Below, in pieces: positions 27,746-34,938 of a stretch of DNA of 64,000 nucleotides. Numbering within the stretch: the stretch's first letter is position 1; each line of letters opens with the position of its first letter. The translations under genes were made by a program, and so were the position numbers. The stretch is from Holophagaceae bacterium (GTDB taxonomy: Bacteria; Acidobacteriota; Holophagae; Holophagales; Holophagaceae). Below the pieces are notes generated by a model that did not search any database, was not told where the DNA came from, and saw nothing but the letters and a program-made list of their open reading frames with translations. Where the stretch lies: the NCBI GenBank assembly GCA_016722505.1, contig JADKJH010000001.1, positions 496,001 to 560,000 of the forward strand, read 5' to 3'.

Positions 27746-29269
27746 CTATTCATGCGATTGAACCGGGAGCTGGTGGCGGTATTGATCTTGAGTTGACGGC
27801 TCCTCCCAGCCACCACCCATCGCTTGGTACAGGGCAACGGTGTTGCCCAGGCGTTGGGCCTGGATTGCCAATACATTGATGCGTACTTGCTGTGCTTGTT
27901 GCTGGGCCTGGAGTATTTGCAAATAGCTGGCTGCGCCTAAGGCATGTTGTTGCCGAACTAATCTCAAGGATTGTTCGGCTGAATGGCTGGCGACCACCAG
28001 TGATGCCTGAGCTTGTGCGTCACTCTCAATGGTGCGAAGAACGTCCGCTACATTGCGCAAAGCCTGCAACACGGTCTGCCTGTAGTTTGCGCCTGCGGCA
28101 TCCAGTCCGGCCTCGGCGGCCCGGGCGCTGGAGCGCAAGCCGGGATTGAACAGTGGCTGTGTCAGTTGGCTGCCCAGACTCCAGATCAGCGCGCCCGGGC
28201 CGAATAGGCTTGCTGTGGTCAGAGCCTGCGATCCGAGGTTAGCGGTCAGGGTCAATTGCGGGTAGAGCTTGGCGATGGCAACGCCATACTGCGCGGTGGC
28301 TGCATGGAGCAGGGCCTCTGAGGCCCGGATGTCCGGGCGTCTGCGTACTAGCTCTGAAGGCACACTCAAGGGCAAATCGGTCGGCAATGAAAAATCCGCC
28401 AATGTGAAGTTTGGAACATCCATAGCACTAGGGGGCTGTCCGGCCAGAACGGCCAGCAAATGGTGGGTTTGCTCAAGCCGATTGCGCAATGCGGGGATAC
28501 CCGCGCGGGTTTGTTCCACTTGCGTTTGCAAGGCCAGGATCTCGTATTCCGAGGCCGCGCCTGCGGCCACCCGCTTTCGTGTGATTTCCAGTTGCTCCTG
28601 TTGCGCACGCAGGATTGATTCGCTGGCTTCGATTTGGGCCGTCAGCTGTGCCTGGGCAATGGCGGCCAAGGTTATGCTGGCGGCCAGGTTCAGCCGCGCC
28701 CCCTCAAGCTGGAATGACTGGTAGTCCACTTGAGCAGCCAGTGCTTCAAGCCCTCGGCGGAGGCCCCCGGCCAGATCGAGGTCGTAACCAACCCCAATGC
28801 TGGCATTATAGGAATCGAAGGTGCGTTCACCGTCAGGTAAACCCATTGCCGAACCATTGGTTTTTTGGCGCTGGCCGCCAAGTTTTGCATTGACCTGCGG
28901 AAGCTGGGTTGATCCGGATTGAGCCGCGTAGTTCTGCTCGGCTTGGCGCAAAGTGGCTTGTGCCGACGAAAGCGTTGGACTGGCCTGGAACGCCAGTGCT
29001 ATCACGCCATTGAGCTTGGTAGAGCGGAACTCCTTCCACCACCCGACTGGAACTTGTGCTGAAACAAGACGCTGCTCGTTCCCCAGAATTCCAGGGCTCG
29101 ACAGCGTCTGCTCCGGAATCGGGCGTGCTGTATACCTTGAAACTTGTGAGACCACTGGGCGCTTGAAATCCGGCCCGGCCGCGCAACCGGCCAGCAGTCC
29201 CGCGAAGACGAACCCAAGAAAGGGGTATGCCGCAATTCGTCCTAAGTGGGTAAAAGACCGTTTGATCAT
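27746..29269 (-). CDS. Outer-membrane efflux lipoprotein (OprM/NodT family)
   Basis: The start at ATG 29269 follows GGAG; an upstream start at 29281 is less likely. A lipoprotein signal ends in LLAGC (residue about 28). The two repeated OEP domains follow, with typical text PVGWWKEFRSTKLNGVI, VRRRPDIRASEALLHAATAQYGVA and ALRNVADVLRTIE. About 507 aa is normal for NodT-type factors. It forms the trimeric outer-membrane channel of the tripartite exporter encoded by the upstream genes (adaptor, permease, ATPase). The substrate cannot be deduced from the sequence. Confidence 0.93.
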   Translation of the reverse strand: MIKRSFTHLGRIAAYPFLGFVFAGLLAGCAAGPDFKRPVVSQVSRYTARPIPEQTLSSPGILGNEQRLVSAQVPVGWWKEFRSTKLNGVIALAFQASPTLSSAQATLRQAEQNYAAQSGSTQLPQVNAKLGGQRQKTNGSAMGLPDGERTFDSYNASIGVGYDLDLAGGLRRGLEALAAQVDYQSFQLEGARLNLAASITLAAIAQAQLTAQIEASESILRAQQEQLEITRKRVAAGAASEYEILALQTQVEQTRAGIPALRNRLEQTHHLLAVLAGQPPSAMDVPNFTLADFSLPTDLPLSVPSELVRRRPDIRASEALLHAATAQYGVAIAKLYPQLTLTANLGSQALTTASLFGPGALIWSLGSQLTQPLFNPGLRSSARAAEAGLDAAGANYRQTVLQALRNVADVLRTIESDAQAQASLVVASHSAEQSLRLVRQQHALGAASYLQILQAQQQAQQVRINVLAIQAQRLGNTVALYQAMGGGWEEPSTQDQYRHQLPVQSHE

Positions 29270-29320
29270 GCCAAGCTCCATGGACAGGAACGTTGATCAG
29301 GCTTGGTAGAACTGAGCACT

Positions 29321-29785
29321 TCAATGTCGGTCATAGAAATGCTCCTTGAAGGGCTTACGAAAACCTTGATGACAGGCAAGGCAATTGTTTTGCAAGGTTG
29401 CGAACGCAGAAATCACCGCCAGACCGTCTCGGCGCGTGGCTGCCCGCCCGAGCTCCTGCGCGGCTTGGTGGGTTTTCTCGTCGTAGCCCTTGAATTTCCC
29501 GGCATTCGATCCGGCGAACTTTAAAATCCGCATCTTCTCGGCGAGCGGCGGCTGAGGATGGTCGGCAATCAGCGGTGCAATTCTTGCCACTAGGTCCCAA
29601 TCCTCGCTTGAAATGCCATCGGTAACGACCTGCATGTGCTTGCCTAAGTCTTGCATTATCTTCTGCAGGGCTAGCGGTTTGACCGTAGCGTTGTTATCGG
29701 CCCATAGCATCGAGCTGGCGGTCATCAGAAGCGCACCTATAACGCTTAGGGTGATGGTTTTGTTGAAGGCTTGCTGATATCTCAC
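29321..29785 (-). CDS. Cytochrome c'-like monohaem protein
   Basis: I prefer the GTG at 29785, with AGAGG upstream and directly before a good signal peptide (NKTITLSVIGALLMTASSMLWA); an ATG at 29854 would overlap the ATPase gene. The mature part is a four-helix bundle with the haem motif CLACH near the C-terminus (NNCLACHQGFR), the arrangement of cytochrome c' and b562-like proteins. It is about 154 aa long. It lies inside a tripartite ABC efflux operon, between the ATPase and the outer-membrane factor. A redox or gas-binding (NO) role in the periplasm is inferred from the family. Confidence 0.82.
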   Translation of the reverse strand: MRYQQAFNKTITLSVIGALLMTASSMLWADNNATVKPLALQKIMQDLGKHMQVVTDGISSEDWDLVARIAPLIADHPQPPLAEKMRILKFAGSNAGKFKGYDEKTHQAAQELGRAATRRDGLAVISAFATLQNNCLACHQGFRKPFKEHFYDRH

Positions 29786-29819
29786 GAGAGCCTCTTGGAC
29801 GACAGGATTTGGTTGAATT

Positions 29820-30551
29820 TCAATCGAAACCGCGCCCTTCACCGGCTTCCTCATAGGTCACTCCGTCGCGGATGTGGTAGATCCGCTTGAAAGTGGGAAT
29901 GATCTTTTCGTCGTGGGTGACAACGATGATCGCGGTATCGAACTGTCTGGCCATCTGGTTGAGAATGCGGATCACCGCCATCGCACGTTCGCTATCGAGC
30001 GGCGCGGTGGGTTCATCGGCGAGGATGACTGGCGGGTGATTAACCAAGCCTCGGGCGATGGATACCCGCTGCTGTTCTCCGCCAGAGAGCTGTGAGGGCA
30101 TGGCAGAGGAACGGTGCTCCACGTCGAGCGCTTTCAGTAGCTCAATGGCCTGCTTGCGCGCCTCGGCGTTGGACTTGCCTGCCAGCATCGGCAGCAAGGC
30201 GACGTTGTCGGTAACGTTCAGGAACGGGATCAGGTAAGGAGCCTGAAATACGAAGCCGATCTTGTCGCGCCGCAACGTGCGCAGATCGGGAATCTTCCAG
30301 CCGTCGTCGTAGATGACGTCCCGGCCCAACGTCATGCGCCCAGCCGTGGGTTCGATGACCGCCCCTAGGCATTTGAGCATGGTGGTCTTGCCGGAGCCAG
30401 ATGGACCGACCAGACCAACGACTTCACCTGGAGCGACATACATGTCCACGCCCTTGAGCGCATCCACGGCCGTATCGCCATGGCCATAGCGCTTCTTGAG
30501 CCCTTCGATGCGAATGCCACGCTCGGATGAATCGGAATATTGCTTATCCAC
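29820..30551 (-). CDS. ABC transporter ATP-binding protein (MacB/LolD/DevA type)
   Basis: About 243 aa from GTG 30551, which overlaps the permease stop by 8 nt. Walker A is GPSGSGKT, the signature motif is LSGGEQQR, Walker B is PVILADEPTAPLD and the switch His lies in VVTHDE. The Q-loop is in FVFQAPYLIPFLNV. Domain arrangement and length match single ATPases that pair with FtsX-like permeases. With the permease and HlyD-like adaptor it would drive export of a substrate across both membranes via the OprM-like channel. Confidence 0.95.
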   Translation of the reverse strand: MDKQYSDSSERGIRIEGLKKRYGHGDTAVDALKGVDMYVAPGEVVGLVGPSGSGKTTMLKCLGAVIEPTAGRMTLGRDVIYDDGWKIPDLRTLRRDKIGFVFQAPYLIPFLNVTDNVALLPMLAGKSNAEARKQAIELLKALDVEHRSSAMPSQLSGGEQQRVSIARGLVNHPPVILADEPTAPLDSERAMAVIRILNQMARQFDTAIIVVTHDEKIIPTFKRIYHIRDGVTYEEAGEGRGFD

Positions 30552-31758
30552 CGATGGCCTCCGCAGGATCAACTTTGAGCGCCGCGCGAATCGCCAGCAC
30601 GCTGGCAAGCACGCAGATCACCATGACCGCCACGAAGCCGCGTATTGCGTCGCCAGACTCCAGCAACACGTACTTCGGGAAGATCGGCGCCCAGAAAGTA
30701 GCGGAGATCTTCCCCACCACGAAGCCGATGAGCCCCAAGGCTATGGCTTGTTGAAGGATCATGGCGGCAATGGTGCGGTTCTTGGTGCCGATGAGCTTGA
30801 GCACCGCAATCTCGCGGATCTTGCCCATCGTAAGCGTGTAGATGATGAAGGCCACGATGGCGGCGCTGACAATTGCCAGGATCACCAGGAACATGGCGAT
30901 TTGCTTGGCAGCGGTAGCAATCAATTTCTTGATCAGGATGTCTTGCATCTGCGCGCGGGTGTAAACGGTGAGCCTCTTCCAACGGCGGATCGGCTCGGCC
31001 ACAGCATCTGGATCAGCTCCGTGTTTGACCTGCACGAGCACGGCGTTGACGGTGGGGTTTGTACTTTGCGAGGCGATGACTGCATCCAGCAGACCGGGAA
31101 CGCCGGGTCGGTTCAGAGCCGGGTTCTGAGCGGTGCGGGCTCGTTGCATCACGATGGCATCGTTGTCTTTGAGAAATTGGGCTTCTTGCGCATCCTTGAT
31201 CGGTATGAAAACCATCGGGTCGCCACCCGAGGAAACCATTCGACGCGTGAGTCCCACCACGGTGTACTCGTTGCGCCGGATGCGAATGCGCTCACCCAGC
31301 GCGAAGCCAGCGGCGATATCGGCGACAGCCTCGTAATGGCCGCGTGTGAGGTGACGCCCATCCACCAGGTATCCGGGTTGCCCTGGATGACCCGGGCCGT
31401 CGGGTGTGATGCCGACCACCATGGCTCGCACATCGCGGGTCCCACCATCCACTTGTTGCCGTACTTGCATCGTCAGGTACGTGACGTTGGCGGCCCGAGC
31501 TACGCCCGACATGCCTAGGATGCCGCGATAGGTATCGTCATAAATGCTCGACGGTTCAGCGTAGGGGCCAAGCGTGTCTTGCTGCACCACCCATAGATCG
31601 GCTCCGCTATTGTCGAGCAACACATTGGCGTCATCCACCATGCCGCGATACACGCCGGCCATGGTGAGCGTCACACCGATCAGCAGCCCCAGTCCGATGC
31701 CGGTGAATACGAACTTGCCCCAGGAATGCAGAATGTCGCGTCCCGCGAGGCTGATCAT
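30544..31758 (-). CDS. FtsX-type ABC transporter permease (DevC/MacB-like)
   Basis: The product is 404 aa. An N-terminal membrane helix (about 15-38) precedes a large periplasmic MacB-like domain (about 40-270) with VWVVQQDTLGPYAEPSSI. Three C-terminal helices follow (about 285-310, 330-355, 370-392), with the conserved REIAVLKLIGTKNRTI coupling helix. It ends PAEAIGG. The start overlaps the adaptor stop by ATGA, so translation is coupled. It is the membrane subunit of the tripartite exporter. Confidence 0.94.
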   Translation of the reverse strand: MISLAGRDILHSWGKFVFTGIGLGLLIGVTLTMAGVYRGMVDDANVLLDNSGADLWVVQQDTLGPYAEPSSIYDDTYRGILGMSGVARAANVTYLTMQVRQQVDGGTRDVRAMVVGITPDGPGHPGQPGYLVDGRHLTRGHYEAVADIAAGFALGERIRIRRNEYTVVGLTRRMVSSGGDPMVFIPIKDAQEAQFLKDNDAIVMQRARTAQNPALNRPGVPGLLDAVIASQSTNPTVNAVLVQVKHGADPDAVAEPIRRWKRLTVYTRAQMQDILIKKLIATAAKQIAMFLVILAIVSAAIVAFIIYTLTMGKIREIAVLKLIGTKNRTIAAMILQQAIALGLIGFVVGKISATFWAPIFPKYVLLESGDAIRGFVAVMVICVLASVLAIRAALKVDPAEAIGG

Positions 31759-32951
31759 GACGATTTGCCAACGATGCGATCGACGATCTTGATGCGGCTG
31801 TTCGAATCCAGCGCCTTCTTGCTGTAAACCACGACGCGTTCACCACCGCTGAGACCCTCCAGAATCTGCACCCGTCCTTCGAGGTCGATCGCGCCCGTCT
31901 TGACGGGTGCAAAGCGCAAGCTGCCATCCTGAACAACCCACACACCGAGATGTCCGTCGACACGCTGCACGCTGGCATTGGGCACGACAGGCATCGGTTT
32001 TTGTGCGGCCAGCGCGACCGTCACTTCGGCTAGTTCACCGATGGGTGGCAGTGTTTGTGGGCGCTGATTGAACTCGACCTTGGCCAAGACTTCTTCGGTG
32101 ACGGCGTCGGCATGAGGCTCTATGCGCGATACCCGTCCGGCTAGCGGATCACCAGCCCGGGAGCGCAGGACGATCTGCGCCGGCAACTGAGCCCGTAGCC
32201 CCAGCGCACGCTGCTGATCGAAGCGAACGTTGATCCAGACGCTGCCGGGCTCCACCACCTCCACTACTGTCTGACCAGCGATCACAGTGGTGCCGGGGTC
32301 GGCGTCGCGCCGGGTAACGAGTCCATCCACCGGTGACACCAGCCGCAGATTGGCGCGCTGCCGGTGCAGGCCGTCACGTTCCGCGCGAACACGAGCCAGT
32401 TCCTGGCGAGTGGCGTCGAGGTTGGCGCGGGCCGCCGCCAAACTAGCCTGCGCGACCTGCGATTCTTGCCGCTTCGCTTCGACGGCTTCTTCGCTCACTG
32501 AACGGACAATCAGCAATTGTTCATAGCGCCTGGCCTGGGTTTCAGCAAAAATTTGGCGGGCAGTGACTTCCTGAATTTGTGCTTCCACCGCCAGCACGCT
32601 AGCCTCTGCCCGCTTGAGTGATGCATCCTGGGCGTTGATCTTGTCATCCAGATCGACCGGGTCCATTTCTCCGAGCAGCTGCCCCATTTTGACGTGATCG
32701 CCCGGTTGAACCTCCACGCGCTTGACCCGACCGGCGAACGTCGGCCCGATCTTGTGGGTGTAACGTGCTTCTACGGTACCGATACCGAAGAGGGCGGGTG
32801 TGATCCCTCGGCTCTCGACCGTCACCAGGGTCACCGACACAGGCGCCAGCGGTCCCGCGCGCAAGGCGACATACGCCAACAACCCAAGCAACAGCGCCAG
32901 AACACCGGCAAGTGCCAGGGTTCGGCCATGGATCGACAGGAATCTTTTCAT
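31755..32951 (-). CDS. HlyD/RND-type periplasmic adaptor subunit
   Basis: The product is 398 aa, with an N-terminal membrane anchor (about 13-33). A barrel-sandwich half (HKIGPTFAGRVKRVEVQPGDHVKMGQ) is followed by a coiled-coil hairpin at about 100-200 (RYEQLL, then SQVAQASLAAARANLDATRQ). The second half-motif is VSPVDGLVTRRDADPGTTV, and the beta-barrel domain ends in VVVYSKKAL. This is the standard layout of membrane-fusion proteins. Start and stop overlap its neighbours (ATGA at both ends), so TetR, adaptor and permease genes are tightly coupled. Confidence 0.94.
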   Translation of the reverse strand: MKRFLSIHGRTLALAGVLALLLGLLAYVALRAGPLAPVSVTLVTVESRGITPALFGIGTVEARYTHKIGPTFAGRVKRVEVQPGDHVKMGQLLGEMDPVDLDDKINAQDASLKRAEASVLAVEAQIQEVTARQIFAETQARRYEQLLIVRSVSEEAVEAKRQESQVAQASLAAARANLDATRQELARVRAERDGLHRQRANLRLVSPVDGLVTRRDADPGTTVIAGQTVVEVVEPGSVWINVRFDQQRALGLRAQLPAQIVLRSRAGDPLAGRVSRIEPHADAVTEEVLAKVEFNQRPQTLPPIGELAEVTVALAAQKPMPVVPNASVQRVDGHLGVWVVQDGSLRFAPVKTGAIDLEGRVQILEGLSGGERVVVYSKKALDSNSRIKIVDRIVGKSS

Positions 32952-33571
32952 TGCTTGCTCCTTACACCACGTTGATAAATGGCGAATACACCCGGCGCAT
33001 CGGTACGAATACGTTGGATATCACCCGAGAGCAGGGAATGTATGACCAGGCCCTGGATGGTTCCAATGAACAGCGTGGCCGCGGCCTGGGTGTCCACCTC
33101 CAGTGAGATCTCCCCTGTGGCTTTGCCTTGCTCAACGCGGGCCTGAACTCGCTCGGCATAGCGCTGGATCAACGACTGTGCCACACGTTTGGCCGGGGTG
33201 AATTTGGCGCGTTGCAACTCACCGAACATCATTCGGGGCACCCCGGGGTGCTCGGCCATGAATTCGACATGGCTCATGAACATGGCCCGCATCGCGGCCA
33301 GCGGCGATTTTATGCCTTGCGCAGCCTGATCAATTTGTGCCAACAGACGATCTGCCACCCATTCCATCACAGCCTGCCAAATGGCGTCTTTCGTTGGAAA
33401 GTGACGAAACAGCGCGCCTTGAGTCAGGTTCATATGCTTGGCGATGGCTGCTGTTGTGATTTCGCTGGGGATTCCAGAACTCGCCAACGCAACAACGGCC
33501 TCGACGGTGACCGCTCGTCGTTCATCTGCGGGTAGATGTTTTGGGTGGATGTCCAAGGCTGCCGTCTCCAC
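32948..33571 (-). CDS. TetR-family repressor of the efflux operon
   Basis: About 207 aa from GTG 33571; the TTG at 33586 would lie inside the operator. The N-terminal HTH reads SEITTAAIAKHMNLTQGALFRHFPTKDAIWQAV, the classic TetR signature. The C-terminal ligand domain has TLFIGTIQGLVIHSLLSG. It is the first gene of the operon and overlaps the adaptor start. The palindrome AGTAATCAATTACT just upstream is its likely operator, so the system should be induced by a ligand that the pump exports. Confidence 0.92.
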   Translation of the reverse strand: METAALDIHPKHLPADERRAVTVEAVVALASSGIPSEITTAAIAKHMNLTQGALFRHFPTKDAIWQAVMEWVADRLLAQIDQAAQGIKSPLAAMRAMFMSHVEFMAEHPGVPRMMFGELQRAKFTPAKRVAQSLIQRYAERVQARVEQGKATGEISLEVDTQAAATLFIGTIQGLVIHSLLSGDIQRIRTDAPGVFAIYQRGVRSKQ

Positions 33572-33577
33572 AAAGTA

Positions 33578-33591
33578 AGTAATCAATTACT
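33578..33591 (-). promoter_or_regulatory. Palindromic operator candidate for the TetR-type repressor
   Basis: AGTAATCAATTACT consists of 6-bp arms (AGTAAT/ATTACT) around a CA centre. It lies 7 bp before the preferred start codon, inside the only possible promoter region. Short palindromes at this position are typical TetR targets. Confidence 0.6.
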
Positions 33592-33757
33592 AGCTTAATC
33601 AAAAAATCGAATGACGCAAGTAGTATCGCTACTCAAGTGCCTAGACCCAATCCAGAGCCAGAGAAGCCCAAGGATGAAGTTAGTTGCTCTTTTGTGGCCC
33701 TTGAAGACACTGTGGAGGACTTCAACCTGGTCCAACAGCCCCACTTCTGGTTCGGGA

Positions 33758-33780
33758 AAGAAGGCCCCTGTGGCCTTCTT
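33758..33780. terminator. Hairpin in the 33.6-33.9 kb intergenic region
   Basis: AAGAAGGCC (33758-33766) and GGCCTTCTT (33772-33780) form a perfect 9-bp stem with a 5-nt loop. The arms end in A and T tracts, so it could act as a terminator in either direction. No gene ends nearby, so its role is uncertain. Nothing else is evident between 33592 and 33900. Confidence 0.4.
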
Positions 33781-33900
33781 GCGCATTCTGTGGCAGATGG
33801 AGACAGCACCCCTGGGGGCGACTCCGTTCTGAAGGGCCTGCCCGTTCCGTCGGGGCTGGCCGGATCTAGGTCCTAGTCTGACCGCGCTATCCTTGGCACC

Positions 33901-34755
33901 ATGTCCGCTTCGAAGAACCCTTTGCTAAACCGCCTGCACAGTGCGCGGGGTCTATCCCCCAGCCAACGGCAGATCGCGGACTGCCTGATCGCCAATATCA
34001 ATGAGGCGGCCCTCTGGGGCGTTGAGGAACTGGCTGCGAAGTCCATGACTTGTGTTGCCACCGTGGTTCGCTTTGCCAAGAAGCTGGAGTACTCGGGTTA
34101 CCTGGAGATGCGGAAAGCTCTCGTCAGCGCCGCCAAGAAGCACTACAACCGTGGGGAGCGTCTCCTGCAGGCCCCGATGCAGGCTTCGACGACCCTCCTG
34201 GAGGTGGCCCGCCGGGACATGCGGAACATTGAGCTGCTGGTGAATTCCGTGGACGAGAAGCTCCTCCAGCGGGTCGTGAAGCAGGTGATGGCCAGCCACA
34301 TCCGCCTAGTCATCGGGGACGGCGTCTCGGCCTTGATGGCCCGGCAGCTGGCCTACCTCCTCGTCAGCACTGGCCTCCCGGTGATGGAGGGGAATCCCCA
34401 TGATTTCACGGGCCAGGTGGGGGTGCTCACCGGAAAGGATCTGCTTATCGCCATAAGCACCACCCCCTATACCCGGGAGACTCTGGACGCGGCTGCCTAC
34501 GCCCAGAAGCGGGGCATCCCCGTGTTGGTCTTCACGGACAACCTGAACTCACCCTTGGCCAAGTCAGCCATCTTTACCTTGCCCATCCCCGGGGAGAATC
34601 TGCTCTTCTCCCATAGCCTGACCGCCTTCGGCGTCCTGGCCCACGCCATCGCCACCTCCATCGCCACTTCCATCGCCAGCCGGGACCCCCAACTGGCCCG
34701 GAACAAATTCAGAGAGTTGGAGCGGGCCGCCCGCAGCAAATACGCCAAGGAGTGA
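33901..34755 (+). CDS. MurR/RpiR-family transcriptional regulator
   Basis: The product is 284 aa. An N-terminal HTH_6 domain (residues 8-85: LSPSQRQIADCLIANINEAA, then CVATVVRFAKKLEYSGY) is joined to a SIS domain (about 125-260: IRLVIGDGVSALMARQLAYLL, then LLIAISTTPYTRETLDAA). SIS domains usually bind phosphosugars, so use here next to peptide catabolism genes is notable. A tandem in-frame repeat of IATS near residue 248 comes from a short DNA duplication. It is transcribed towards the TonB receptor and peptidase genes and is the likely regulator of that locus. Confidence 0.9.
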   Translation: MSASKNPLLNRLHSARGLSPSQRQIADCLIANINEAALWGVEELAAKSMTCVATVVRFAKKLEYSGYLEMRKALVSAAKKHYNRGERLLQAPMQASTTLLEVARRDMRNIELLVNSVDEKLLQRVVKQVMASHIRLVIGDGVSALMARQLAYLLVSTGLPVMEGNPHDFTGQVGVLTGKDLLIAISTTPYTRETLDAAAYAQKRGIPVLVFTDNLNSPLAKSAIFTLPIPGENLLFSHSLTAFGVLAHAIATSIATSIASRDPQLARNKFRELERAARSKYAKE

Positions 34756-34876
34756 TCTGGGTTGGAGCCCTGCTTCCCGGCTCATCAGGTATCTCCAATG
34801 TGCCTTCGATTCCCCTGAGGCCATGTGATGGAAAGCTGTGGCAATTCTACTTGATTGATCCAATATGAATAAAAAC

Positions 34877-34906
34877 TTGACTCTCTGATTGAATAAGCAA
34901 TATTTT
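34877..34906 (+). promoter_or_regulatory. Promoter candidate for the TonB receptor gene
   Basis: TTGACT (34877-34882) and TATTTT (34901-34906) are separated by 18 bp in an A+T-rich stretch, 32 bp before the start codon. TGAATAA occurs twice nearby (34866 and 34890 regions) and may be part of a regulator site. Confidence 0.5.
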
Positions 34907-34938
34907 TTAAACAAATCTTTCATTCAACCGGAGGTCAC

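Noticed and set aside
30496..31518. 340-codon plus-strand frame over the ABC permease gene
   Set aside because: It is antisense to a well-defined FtsX-type permease, and its composition (His/Arg/Asp-rich) is not protein-like.
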